Positions 54,820 to 64,000 of a stretch of 64,000 bases of DNA are shown here, in pieces. Both the position numbers and the translations under genes were made by a program. Numbering within the stretch: position 1 is the first letter of the stretch; each line of letters starts with the position of its first letter. The stretch comes from Cladocopium goreaui. Its lineage: Eukaryota > Sar > Dinophyceae > Suessiales > Symbiodiniaceae. The stretch is taken from positions 835,565 to 899,564 of the forward strand of contig CAMXCT020000491.1 of NCBI GenBank assembly GCA_947184155.2, given 5' to 3'. Under the pieces are notes generated by a model, which was not told where the DNA came from, searched no databases, and worked only from the letters and a program-made list of their open reading frames with translations.

Positions 54820-57420
54820 TGAGGGCGCTGTAGGGCTGCCTTGAGACGCCCGCAGATGGCTGAGACATGTGAGAGGTTGTAGGATGCTCCATTAGTCCGT
54901 GTCACATTCAGTGCAAGCGGATAAAATTTACGAAATCTTGAAACACTGCATGCCATAATTGAGAAGGATTGTGGACCTGAATGAACGCGGGACTTTTCGG
55001 GAGCTGATAGTTGGATCTTTGGACAATTGCCAGCTGGCTTGTTCCACTTTCAAGCTCAAAGTCAGTAGATACTATGCTCCTCCTCAGGATTTGCCGAATT
55101 CAAGGTACTAAAACCCATCGCGTGATATGAAAATCCAATCCTCCCGTTAAAACGGGTTTTTGGACAGCGCTTCCCCGCTGTATTGGAAATGCGAGGAGGT
55201 TGCAGACTGGCACCAAAATGCCTCAAGTCACCCCTAAGGCAAACAGAGGCGACACATCAAAGCCCGGAGATTTTGCCTCTGTCTCACTCGGCGAGAAAAT
55301 GTCAGGGCTTGGTTTTCCAGTCTAGAATATTCTAGAATCAAAGATAGTCACAATATCTCAAAGTAATCATGATGGAAACTTCTCACACTCCAAGGGACAA
55401 GATCTGCGTCTAAATCCACTTCCAACTCCACTTGGCCAGAGATCTTTATCCAGTGTTATCCTAGATACTGGATTCACAACTTTGAGCAGGGACTTGCAGG
55501 CGGTCTGGGCTATGGCGGCTATGCAACATTTTGGCTTCGAAATTGCACAGGAACCAGTTGTAGTGTAGATTTGGCGGAAGTCCTCGCTGCATTGTGAGGC
55601 AAGCTGTGATTTGATCCTATCCTGAAGCATGTCTATCCTTCTTGTTTGCCTTGAAGCTCCCCAAGAACTGCAATAGTCTAGAAGCGAAATGGCCTCCCAG
55701 CCTCTTGCAGATACTGTACACTTCGCAAAAATCGCCACAGCTCACCTCTCTGTAGTTGCAACTTGACACGCTGTGCTTGTACTGAATTGGTCCAACTGCT
55801 TTCGTATCAAAGCAAACCAAGACAACCAGGGATCCACGACCCTTCTCACCTTTCGACATCTTTCGACCACAATAAAAAACTTTGATCCTCACAACAAAGC
55901 CTGGCAATGGAAGGTGTTCAAAGATATCCATAGATACTCGTATCCAAAATGGTTTGAGACTCTTGTCCTGTCTATGTGCACCTAGCATGCAGGTCGCAAA
56001 CATGCCGGGCGAAGGCAAGGAAAACCATGAGCCGTTTAGATCTGTCTCGTCTTCACCGAATTTGCGAAGGTGGGATAGATGCCCCGCCGCCACCATCTGG
56101 CTTGGGCAACTTCAAAGGAGTGATGCTCTGCAGAGACCTCAGACCTTGTCCGATTTTGTAACCTTCCTGATGGGTTGAACGGATTTGAATGTATTTGAAC
56201 CGACATAATATGATGTGATAGCTACATTCATTGTATATCCAGGCCCAAGCACACAAGAGTGCAACTTACTCATACATAGTCTGTAAAGCTACAGGATAGT
56301 TGGCGTTCAGCAATTCCACATACAGAAACCGATTCTGATTCCTGTGATTGTCGTGACATTTGCTGCCCAGGTAATAGGCCCAATGATGACTCCAAGATGG
56401 CCAGCGACATGAAGGAGCCATTTAGGTGCTGCCACTGGGATCAAGCAGGGGAGTTCCAGCAAATTTGATGCAGCGCACAACGTGATTACTGGGAAATTGC
56501 TCTGGAAGGAAACAGATGAAAAACACGGTATTTAGCTACGATACCTTTTGCATCCTTTTATCTTTTGCCATTAAGAGATAGAGAGAGAGAGAGAGGGAGA
56601 CAACGATTAGAAAGATGGACACAGAGGCTCACAGAGGGCTGAGTTTTGGGCATGGTTGTTGCCCTAGTCACTGCCACTGTTAGCCCCATGGTTGGAAGTC
56701 TTTGACGACTGCCAGGTCTGCAGTTGCTCAGACATCCGAGTTGGGTCTGACTCCCATGCGGTGGAAGCCTGAGGCTGTTGTTGCCATGTTGAGCAATGCA
56801 CAGTTTGTTGATCTTTCGCACGAGATACCGTTGTACGACCCAGGAACTTTGAGCCCACTGTCAAGAAGAGGGGTCCTAGCGCAGCCCTTCGACGGCATGT
56901 GTACTTGGCTCAGTCTATTTCAGTTGCAAGGATGGTCAAGCACGGCAGACTTCAGTCACCTGGTCATATTAGAAAAACATCAAACACCTATGCCATCAAT
57001 GGGCCATCAATCCATAATCTTATTTTGTTTTGAATCATTCGAATTCATTTTGGTTCCGAAAAACTCTGCAGACCTTATATGGAAAACTAAGGCGATGGCT
57101 CCGAGAACTGCAAGAGCAGATGAGAGAAGATCGGCATCAGGCAAGCTAAATGCTGCATTTGAAATATGATGCCGCATCCTGGCAGTATCCTGGCAGTATG
57201 AATTGCTCAAAGTCACACAAAGGCATCAATGACAATAATGACATTGCAGTCGAGATTTTTCCCGTCTTAAAAGATCCAAGAATGTTGGCAGGTAGAGCAG
57301 GAAGGACAGGATGAGGAGGAAAAAAAGCAGAAGCTAAAGGCTACTTTTGACAAGTATGCTCCCAAGTCGCTGAATGTTTGGATCATTTTGGATCATTTTG
57401 GATCTGCTTTGATCTTGCTG
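54820..57420. other. Introns/intergenic DNA with few possible exons
   Basis: Coding-like + strand islands near 54960-55035 (RRIVDLNERGTFRELIVG) and 57300-57370 (EGQDEEEKKQKLKATFDK) may be exons. A longer open stretch at 56702-57169 has no recognised motif. GA-rich simple sequence occurs at about 56578-56600. Confidence 0.3.
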
Positions 57421-57428
57421 GGTGGATA

Positions 57429-57442
57429 CATTTTGGCTCAAG
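57429..57442 (+). promoter_or_regulatory. Spliced-leader relic
   Basis: CATTTTGGCTCAAG is an exact match to the last 14 bases of the 22-base dinoflagellate spliced leader. It is followed at once by TGTTGGCTCAGG, a second imperfect partial copy. Such relics mark genes re-inserted from trans-spliced mRNA. Confidence 0.7.
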
Positions 57443-57487
57443 TGTTGGCTCAGGAAAGCCAACTGAAAAGGCTGGGTTGCAGGAGCC

Positions 57488-57748
57488 ATGGCGTTCCTCA
57501 CCCTTCTGCTGTTGCCTCTTGCTCGCGCCGTGCTCGAGTCTGTAACGCTGCCCACGGAAATCGAACCTTTGGGAGCTACTGATGCCTTCGATTTCCTTAA
57601 GCAAGCCGACAGGCATGAGAAGCATGACAAGCATGAGCATGAGCAACATGAAGATGCCAGAGTCAGAAGCCTCCGACGACAGCGCAGCACTGGTGGAATC
57701 GCTTTTGGTCATTTGGGCTTTCCTCCTTTGGTTGTCAGCAGGCTATGA
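57488..57748 (+). CDS. Intronless secreted-type protein, probable retrogene
   Basis: 86 codons from an ATG 46 bases after the spliced-leader relic. The first 15-20 residues (MAFLTLLLLPLARAV) form a typical signal peptide, probably cut near AVLES. The mature part has an acidic stretch and a His/Glu/Lys-rich segment (EKHDKHEHEQHED) that could bind metal, then a basic tail. No homologue is recognised. The leader relic plus a continuous frame fits a gene returned to the genome by reverse transcription of its mRNA. A poly(A) remnant was not found. Confidence 0.55.
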   Translation: MAFLTLLLLPLARAVLESVTLPTEIEPLGATDAFDFLKQADRHEKHDKHEHEQHEDARVRSLRRQRSTGGIAFGHLGFPPLVVSRL

Positions 57749-57966
57749 TCAAGTGTAGTATCTGTTCTTATCAGTGTGACAACTGATAGGTCTCCATCTG
57801 GAGACTTGCTTGTCACATCAATTCCATCCTTCTTAACGGCGGTAGTCCTAATTTTGCTCGTATCGGTCACTTGTTCGGCGCTGCGACCGGGATACTGTTG
57901 ACCTTCAAAGCCAGGTTTCGCACCTTTGGCACTTTTCATTTTGATTCGTGAAAATTGTTCAGCCAT
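57709..57966 (-). CDS. Small hypothetical ORF on the minus strand
   Basis: 85 codons, hydrophilic and basic at the N-terminus (SRIKMKSAKGAKPGFEG), then TTAVKKDGIDVTSK. Composition is plausible for a real protein, but it overlaps the 3' end of the retrogene ORF on the other strand and no family is recognised. Confidence 0.25.
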   Translation of the reverse strand: MAEQFSRIKMKSAKGAKPGFEGQQYPGRSAEQVTDTSKIRTTAVKKDGIDVTSKSPDGDLSVVTLIRTDTTLDHSLLTTKGGKPK

Positions 57967-58289
57967 TTTCTTGTGTGTGCGTGTGTGTGTTAGTTGATGC
58001 TGCTCCGCTGTTCCTGTCATCTCCCTTCTCCCTCCGCCGCATGTTGCATGTTTTTTTTTGTTTTTTTTTGGATTTGTTTTAGTGGCCGCCGTCGTTGGGC
58101 ACTCACTTAGTTTTTTTTGATTTGAGAAGGGTTTTTGACTTCATCTCCATTTGAAAGTTTTTCCCCGAAGTTGGAATGATCCTATGTGAGTCAACATCAC
58201 CCTTGCACTTTAACGGCATGTGCAACTCACAACTCATGACCTGATCCATCCATGTTCACGAGTGAGCAATGTTTTCTTTCAAATAGCCC

Positions 58290-59990
58290 ATGGAGGGCTT
58301 GTGGGATGCTTTGAGAGCGTCAGGGCAGGGACTCCTGGCTAGCACATTGCTGCGCCATGGTGTGCGTAGTGTTTCCGATGTCGCTTTGAAATCCTCCGTT
58401 CTGCAAGAGAATGGTGTTCTCCAATGGCAGATTGAAGCCATTTTGGCGGCGGGGCCCCAGCAGGCGGGGTCCCCAGCCCAAGTGAGGGCTGATTTGCCAG
58501 TTGCCTTTCAGGGGAAGAGGGCAAACCTTTCAGCAGCCTTAGAGGCTGCGCGACCAAATCAGCGGGCTCGCAGTTTAGCCGCCCTTGACGAAGATGTCTT
58601 AGCTCGGAGCACGGCTCCAGCTCACGAGTCACGTCTTCGGACGTATCAGGCTGTTTGCAAGGCTTGGGATCTGGAGCCTTTTCCGCTCTCCAATGAGAAC
58701 GTTCGAGCTTTCGCTGCGAGTCTGAAAGCAGGTGGATACAGAAGCGCTGCCGTGTATTTTCAATCCATTTGCTCACACCAAACCAGGCATTTGCACCTTC
58801 CTGTTGACTCGTTGCTTCGGCATGTCATTCGAGACTGTCTGCGTTCAATTTTGCGTGGACTTGGAGCTCAACGTTTAAAGGAGTCCTTCGACGCTATGCG
58901 ACTCAATGATTGCTCTTTCAGTTTTGTCGATGAAGCTTTCAGTTTTGATCAAGTTAGCCACTGCCGAGATCTTTGCATTATCGGATTGTGGTACATGTTA
59001 CGTGAGTCGGAGTTAGCATCAGCTCGGCTCAGTCATTTGACCTTGACTGACTCTGAACTTCGCTTGCTGATTCCAATCCACAAAACCGATTGCTATGGTC
59101 AGCTCTGTGAACGAGTGCTGTCTTGCTCCTGCAGGGTCCGACGACACAATTTATGCGTCTGGCATGCGGCAGAGCGCCACCTCATCAGGTGCCAACACAA
59201 CCTTGGCGGTGGTGATGCAAATAGGTTTCCATTGTTTCCCACTAGCAATGGACAGACTGCCAGCAAGCATCAATTTATCATGGCACTCAGGTCAGTCATT
59301 TCTTTTCTTGGCATTCCACTGGGTCGCAGGGATCCTTCAGGGAAAGACATTCAACGTTTCCACGGCCACGTTCTACGTGTCAGTGGAGCGCAGATGTTGT
59401 TCGCAGCTGGTGTGCATCTACAGCTCATACAGCTGCTGGGGAGATGGACAAGCATGACCATCTTGCGCTACACGCAGCAAGCTGGCCTCAATCTGCTGCC
59501 GAGCATCCCTGATGTGGTGCTGAACAACCGGCCTGATGTTGGTTCGCTGGCGATTGCGCCTGCCGTGGGCCCTCAAGTTGATTCAGATGCGTTGAGCCGT
59601 GCTGCTCCCAGGATCTCAAACGAGTCCTCCAGATCGGGCGCTTCTTCTTCTTCCAGGACCTCGACATCCGGGGACATCACTGCTTTGCGTGCCGAGCTTC
59701 AGATCCTCAAACAAGCAGTGATCAAGCCGCCTGCAGCATATGTCATTCGCTCCAGGTCCAAGATTGTCCACCTGGGCTGCCCGCATGAACTCAGCAACCC
59801 ACCTAGCTCGTGGCGTTCACGGTGTGGATGGGCCTATGGTCAGGCAAACTTTTTGAGGGTCAGTGAGATTTCTGATCCCCTTAGGGCCTGTCAGAAATGT
59901 TTTGATCGGAATGCAGATTCCGGTTCCGATGTTCAGAGCTCTGGTTCGGGCTTTTCTGACCTGGAACCTTCTGATAGTGACAGCTCTTGA
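58290..59990 (+). CDS. Tyrosine recombinase of the retroelement
   Basis: 566 codons; an in-frame TAG two codons before the ATG fixes the start. An N-terminal helical DNA-binding region (about residues 100-200, containing SRLRTYQAVCKAWDLEPFPL) is followed by the catalytic domain: R238 in MLRESELASARL, H360-x-x-R363 in HGHVLRVSGAQ, W386 in GRWTS (the usual His/Trp position) and nucleophile Y394 in ILRYTQ. The whole R-H-R-W-Y set is present, so it looks active. The C-terminal extension has a Ser-rich linker and a Cys/His cluster (HLGCPHEL, CGWAYG, CQKCF) that may bind zinc, and ends acidic. It probably integrates circular cDNA by site-specific recombination. Confidence 0.85.
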   Translation: MEGLWDALRASGQGLLASTLLRHGVRSVSDVALKSSVLQENGVLQWQIEAILAAGPQQAGSPAQVRADLPVAFQGKRANLSAALEAARPNQRARSLAALDEDVLARSTAPAHESRLRTYQAVCKAWDLEPFPLSNENVRAFAASLKAGGYRSAAVYFQSICSHQTRHLHLPVDSLLRHVIRDCLRSILRGLGAQRLKESFDAMRLNDCSFSFVDEAFSFDQVSHCRDLCIIGLWYMLRESELASARLSHLTLTDSELRLLIPIHKTDCYGQLCERVLSCSCRVRRHNLCVWHAAERHLIRCQHNLGGGDANRFPLFPTSNGQTASKHQFIMALRSVISFLGIPLGRRDPSGKDIQRFHGHVLRVSGAQMLFAAGVHLQLIQLLGRWTSMTILRYTQQAGLNLLPSIPDVVLNNRPDVGSLAIAPAVGPQVDSDALSRAAPRISNESSRSGASSSSRTSTSGDITALRAELQILKQAVIKPPAAYVIRSRSKIVHLGCPHELSNPPSSWRSRCGWAYGQANFLRVSEISDPLRACQKCFDRNADSGSDVQSSGSGFSDLEPSDSDSS

Positions 59991-60414
59991 TGTTCTGAAG
60001 CCTCCAGCTGGCGAGGTTCTTGATCGGTGCCAGCAATAGGCATCCACATTAACCTGACTCATGCAACTGATGTGGTTAAAACAAATGCGACCGGCCGACA
60101 CGGTATCCCAGGTGCCAGTCCACTGCATGCGAGTTTACATTTATGATGTCTTTCATTTTAGACCTGAGACTCTGCACATCATTGTGGTACTTTGGCTGCT
60201 CTCCACCAACTGGTAGGCAGGTATTTTGTTTGTTTTGGTTGTGCCACCCCACTTGGTTATTTTTCCAACTTTGGTCTTTGCACAGTTGTTTTTGTGTTGA
60301 TTTGCGACTCATCACGACACGTTAAGTGTTCACGGCAGATCGGTCTTTCAGACACACGTGGTTCGATTTATTCTCAGAATTTTGCTGGCCCAATTCCAAC
60401 GGTGCCTAGCCACC
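59991..60414 (+). other. Gap between recombinase and Gag-like ORFs
   Basis: About 420 bp, T-rich, without an open frame that looks coding. It could hold a promoter or a spliced-leader acceptor for the Gag-like ORF (a pyrimidine-rich run precedes CTAGCCACCATGACC), but nothing specific is proven. Confidence 0.4.
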
Positions 60415-61638
60415 ATGACCATGCGGGCATTGAACCATGGCACTCTGCCTGCCCTCGAGGATCTGTTTGTGGAAGCAGCGGCAGGGGATGTCATTCGTTC
60501 CTATTTTGCAGACAGAGCCATCAAGACCACTGCTACTTTGGCCCTGCTTGCCAAAGATGAAGACCACCTCTCATCGGTTTTGATCACACCTTTGATGAGT
60601 GGGTGGGAGAAACAGGATGGATCCAGGATCAGCCTAGCCGAGGCTGAAAAGCCAATTGCAGATGCCATCTTGAAGCATCTCTGGAATGAAGCCAATAGCT
60701 CTTGGCAGGCTCAGATGACCTTGCGGCATGCTCCTCCAGTCACTTCAGTTCCTGGCGCCATTTCGCTAGCAGCAGCGAATCCAGTGGCCGAGGAGAAGAT
60801 TCCGAGGCAGTTGCCTCCCGGTGTCTGGGCCAATTTGCTCCATGAGTACCAGTCGCAACAAATTGGGGGCGTTGACCGGATTTTCCCGGTCAACGAACTT
60901 CTTGGCACAGACAAGATCTTGGCCAGGGTTTACTACGAACACACCAGCTCCAAGACCTACAGTCCGGTGGGTCTCGGTGAGTTGGTAGCCGCCAGGACTT
61001 TTACTGCGGCTGGCGAACCAAACCCATTGGCCAAGAAGGATCGCAGCACTACCACGTTGTTGCTCAACGATGCCAAGCTCGTAGCTGCCCCTGAAGAAGC
61101 GTGGCAACCACGCAGTGTTTTGGCAGTGCTGGATGGATTAGCTTCCATCCGTTGGTGCTTCATTCTGTTGAAACTTGGGAGTGAGCAGGCAGTCCACTCC
61201 TATTTTGATTGGCTGACCAGACTGGTTCGATCGAGACCTCAAAAGACCGAACAGTTTGGGCAATTCTTCATCACTATCAGTTGGAAGTTGGCCACCGCAA
61301 TGAGAAGTGGCCAGTCCTTTGATGCTGCGGCTAGCCTCTTGATGAAAGACTTGGATGTTTTCAGTGAGTGCATGTCACGAGAGGCATCTTCTTCGACCAA
61401 GAAGTCCAACAATACCGAGAAGACTGGACCTCAGAAAGGTTCCGGCAAAGGAGGGGGCAAGTCCAAGTTTGGCCAATACAGGTCGCAACCGTATGCCCGT
61501 CAAAACAAGACATGGACGGCGCCATATCCCGATGGAAATGGGGCCCCTTCTCAATCTACATGGCATCCTGAGGCGAGCTCTCCTGCCAGATGGTCGTCAT
61601 CTTCTTGGCCATCTGATTGGAACGCCAGTGGCAAATAG
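60415..61638 (+). CDS. Gag-like protein of the YR retroelement
   Basis: 407 codons from the ATG at 60415, which sits in a good context (CACCATGAC). The N-terminal 300 residues are mixed helical (ALEDLFVEAAAGDVIRSYF, GLASIRWCFILLKLGSEQA). The C-terminus is Lys/Gly/Ser/Gln-rich and basic (KGSGKGGGKSKFGQYRSQ), as in nucleic-acid-binding Gag tails; no CCHC knuckle is seen. It ends in TAG, and the same frame continues into the methyltransferase. Capsid role is inferred from position and composition. Confidence 0.65.
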   Translation: MTMRALNHGTLPALEDLFVEAAAGDVIRSYFADRAIKTTATLALLAKDEDHLSSVLITPLMSGWEKQDGSRISLAEAEKPIADAILKHLWNEANSSWQAQMTLRHAPPVTSVPGAISLAAANPVAEEKIPRQLPPGVWANLLHEYQSQQIGGVDRIFPVNELLGTDKILARVYYEHTSSKTYSPVGLGELVAARTFTAAGEPNPLAKKDRSTTTLLLNDAKLVAAPEEAWQPRSVLAVLDGLASIRWCFILLKLGSEQAVHSYFDWLTRLVRSRPQKTEQFGQFFITISWKLATAMRSGQSFDAAASLLMKDLDVFSECMSREASSSTKKSNNTEKTGPQKGSGKGGGKSKFGQYRSQPYARQNKTWTAPYPDGNGAPSQSTWHPEASSPARWSSSSWPSDWNASGK

Positions 61639-61671
61639 GGACAACACGGGGACCCACCTTTTGAGGTGGGT
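61636..61671 (+). promoter_or_regulatory. Candidate stop-codon readthrough site
   Basis: The Gag-like ORF ends AAA-TAG-GGA and the same frame is open afterwards. Thirteen bases after the TAG is a perfect 8-bp hairpin, ACCCACCT-TTTG-AGGTGGGT (61652-61671), followed by GGGTCACCC, which could extend the structure. UAG followed by a downstream structure is the arrangement used for Gag-Pol readthrough in some retroviruses. Function here is inference. Confidence 0.45.
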
Positions 61672-61866
61672 GGGTCACCCGACCCTGTTGTCATTGCTGA
61701 CAACCGCCCTCCACTGCCACGCAGGATATCCCAACCACGTGCCGAGGCCTCCCCAGTTTCGGGCAATGACATCATTTTGCTGAGCTGTTTTGATGGTATT
61801 GCAACGGCTGCTCATGTTTTGACAGATGTTTGGCACGCTTTTCCTCTTTGTGGCTTGGGAGGTTGA
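61639..61866 (+). CDS. N-terminal piece of C5-methyltransferase (in frame with Gag)
   Basis: Continues the Gag frame after the TAG: a Pro/Arg-rich linker, then NDIILLSCFDGIATAAHVL, which is methyltransferase motif I (SAM-binding FxGxG-like, here FDGIA). The frame stops at 61866. The remaining motifs continue in the +1 frame, the crossover being possible only between 61823 and 61863. A protease domain is not visible in the linker. Confidence 0.6.
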   Translation, partial: GQHGDPPFEVGGSPDPVVIADNRPPLPRRISQPRAEASPVSGNDIILLSCFDGIATAAHVLTDVWHAFPLCGLGG

Positions 61867-64000
61867 CCCCGAATGCTTGCTCATCACAAAGCGCCACTTC
61901 CCACAAGTAGTGGCCAGAGGCGATTTCATGTCTGATCCTGCTGCTGATGTAGTGTCTCTGGTCTCTGAGTACGACCCACAAGGCAAAAAATTGATATTGT
62001 TTGTTGGAGCTCCACCGTGTCCAGACTTTAGCGCGATTCGCCCTGATGCACCTGGCCGTTCAGGACCAGAAGGACAGAAGTTTTCCCATTATTGCACCTG
62101 GTGTCGTGAGGTTGAGTCTGGTCTTCCCCACCATCGAGTGGGCTACCTGGTGGGGAACGTGATTTTGCAGGATCGTGGTGAGGCGGATTTTTTCTCCAAC
62201 GCGTTGGGTTGTCAGACAGTTGCAGTTGATGCATCAGATTTCGGATTGATCAGTCGTCCTCGGCTGTGGTGGAGCCGCGTTGATTGGCACACTGTAAATT
62301 CATATCCAGGGTCTGCCAAGCCTTTGCGTTGGACCAAGCTGCATAAATTTCCCCGTCTGCATGTGGACTGCGATCTTCAGCATGCGTCATCGTTGGACCT
62401 TGATGGCAAACATCTGGACCCCCGGGTTCAACGACATGAGCTGTGCGTCCCTTGCTTGACCACTCCTTCGCCTTCCGCGTCTGGACGGGCGGCTCCGAAG
62501 CGAATGAAAGGGAAGTTGGACCCATACACCAAAACCCGCTGGCTGGAGGATCATCGCACCTATGCTCCATGGCAGTATGAACCGCATGCTCTACTGCATG
62601 ATGACCAGGGCAACATGCAGGTGCCCACTGCGGAGTGCAAAGAGCAACTGCATATGCTACCAAAAGGCTACACTGCCATTGATGGAGTCCACGATCGAAG
62701 CCGCCACCGAGTTCTGGCAAATGGATGGCATTGTGGCGTCGCCCGCTTTCTTTTTCAGTTTGTCTTGGCAGCGATGGTCACAGGCTCCGCTTCCACGACT
62801 TTGAAACCACCTCCACGACAGAGCACGTTGCAATGGGTGGAACAGTTGATGCGGGTCCAAACGGCACATGTTGGACCAGGTTTCTGGCCCACTCAGCCAA
62901 TTTGTGTGGCTCCTTCACGAGACATTTGGGATCATTGGCACAATGCCACCACTGCGGATCACCCTTTGCATTTTCCTGCCAAGATTGCACCTGGTTTTGT
63001 TCAATGCTTGAAATTTCAGTTTGATTGGCGTCATGACTTGGTTCGCATCCGTGACGAACTGGCTGTCGAAATTCACACGATGGTCGATGAGTGGGCCGAC
63101 CACACCCATGATTGGTGGTTGAAGTTGCGGCCCCATATACAACAAGTATATTGGAACCCTGACACCAAGGTCATCACACAGATACCGGTTTTGCTGCATT
63201 TGTTGGGTCGATTTGGTTTTCCTGGTTTGCCTGAACTAGCAGATGATCTTTGTAATGGTTTTGCCATGACTGGTCAACTACATGGAGGTAGCGGATGGGC
63301 CCCACGTACAGATGATAAATATGCCTCACCTTTATCAATGCCACGGTTCAAAGAGCTGAATCGCCATTATATCTTGCAAAGGTTGAATCATCCGCGTATT
63401 GACAAGCATGCTGACACCATGTTAAAAGAGCTCATTGAAGAACTTCGGCTAGGACGTATGGGAGGCCCTTTTCTGGCTCCCACTTGGTGGCCTTGCAACA
63501 CAGCAGAGCTCCCTGATCGCTACAATATTCCTTTGCCAGATGATGAGATTTCTGCATCTTTTTGTTTTAGCGTCGAACAAAGTGACAAAATCCGACGCTG
63601 TGAAGATTTCAAGCACAGCTTTCTGAACAGTACAGTATGTGTACACGATACCCCACATCATGATGATCTTTCCGTTTTCGTTGAACTTATCCGTGCTCAT
63701 TTTGATTTGCAAATTCAAGCCCAAGCCTGGGCACAGGACCTGGATGGTGCGTATCGCCAATTTCCACTTCGCGATCCACGCGATGGCTTTTGTATCCTTC
63801 AATTGGGTTCAGGCCCTTTGCTGCTTCAACATCATGCACTGAGTTTCGGCGCTGTCTCTTCAGTTTGGGGATTCAATCGGGCAGCAGATGCTTTATGTTT
63901 CCTGGCTAGACGTATTTTTCAGATTTGCGTGGGTCATTTTGTTGACGATTTTGTTGGTATTGAAAATTCCCAGACCATTCATAGCGGCTTTGATGCGTTT
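61823..64000 (+). CDS. C5-methyltransferase fused to reverse transcriptase (3' partial)
   Basis: Open for about 725 codons to the window end; it has no proper start and presumably continues from motif I by a +1 shift. Methyltransferase motifs: WEVDPECLLITKRHF (motif II), VARGDF (III), GAPPCPDFS (IV, catalytic Cys codon 62018-62020), LVGNVILQ where ENV is expected (VI, Glu replaced by Gly, codon 62153-62155) and SRPRLWW (VIII). A linker of about 400 residues follows. The RT motifs are QDLDGAYRQFPL near 63737, LSFGAVSSVWGFNRAADAL and FVDDFVG (Asp-Asp codons 63944-63949). The product would methylate cytosine and reverse-transcribe the element RNA. The frameshift and the missing Glu suggest this copy's methyltransferase may be inactive. 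Confidence 0.75.

Larger units (their letters stand above)
58290..64000 (+). mobile_element. Tyrosine-recombinase retroelement with C5-methyltransferase (partial)
   Basis: Consecutive + strand ORFs encode a tyrosine recombinase, a Gag-like protein, a cytosine-5 methyltransferase domain and a reverse transcriptase. A recombinase in place of a DDE integrase puts it with the DIRS/Ngaro group of YR retrotransposons. In DIRS elements the recombinase lies after RT and the methyltransferase is of the adenine type; here the recombinase is upstream of Gag and the methyltransferase is of the cytosine type and precedes RT. The element runs off the window end, so RNase H and the right terminus are not seen. 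The left terminus was not located. Confidence 0.75.

Noticed and set aside
56702..57169. 155-codon + strand open frame as a gene
   Set aside because: No motif, no paralogue and no coding-like composition throughout; it may contain an exon but cannot be supported as a whole.
58435..58456. AGCCATTTTGGC, 12 bases of the spliced leader
   Set aside because: It lies within the recombinase reading frame, the leader's CTCAAG end is missing, and the sequence is partly self-complementary, so chance similarity is likely.

Overview
The window looks like nuclear DNA of a dinoflagellate, most likely a Symbiodiniaceae-type alga. The signs are: (1) a 14-base exact match to the 3' part of the dinoflagellate spliced leader directly upstream of an intronless ORF at 57.4 kb; (2) short coding islands (40-130 bp) spread through long introns; (3) many microsatellites and decamer arrays; (4) retroelements with cytosine-methyltransferase-like domains. 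Bacterial operons, rRNA and tRNA genes were not recognised. Most host exons were identified by eye from motif or paralogue matches, so their borders are approximate.

Layout. 0-4 kb: sparse sequence with a small GCGAAAG-rich inverted-repeat element (1.7-2.0 kb). 4.1-6.4 kb: a multi-exon Ser/Thr protein kinase. 6.4-12.9 kb: introns or intergenic DNA with an AT microsatellite. 12.9-20.1 kb: a complete Ty1/copia LTR retrotransposon with identical 131-bp LTRs, an open 1986-codon Gag-Pol, a methyltransferase-like domain between protease and integrase, and an extra 185-codon ORF after pol. 20.1-29 kb: host gene fragments (duplicated exon, Glu-rich protein, EF-hand protein). 29-40.7 kb: two tandem copies of one unrecognised multi-exon gene, separated by GATCCAAAAA decamers.

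40.7-47.0 kb is the most unusual part. Terminal inverted repeats of about 160 bp enclose a GC-rich frameshifted P-loop NTPase, a 54-bp tandem repeat, and then an AT-rich block resembling a small integrating DNA virus or Polinton-like element. That block holds a retroviral-type integrase, a zinc-finger ORF and four small ORFs in one direction. Each small ORF follows the same two-part upstream motif with a constant or near-constant 18-19 base spacing. No capsid, packaging ATPase or polymerase gene is visible, so it is non-autonomous or decayed.

47-57.3 kb: host gene fragments, including a Gln-rich protein, and two copies of a foldback MITE. 57.4-57.75 kb: retrogene with spliced-leader relic. 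58.3-64.0 kb (runs off the window): a tyrosine-recombinase retroelement ordered YR, Gag-like, stop codon plus hairpin, C5-methyltransferase fused to reverse transcriptase. Two structurally unrelated retroelements in one window thus carry methyltransferase-like domains. This may matter in genomes with heavy cytosine methylation, but any functional link is inference.
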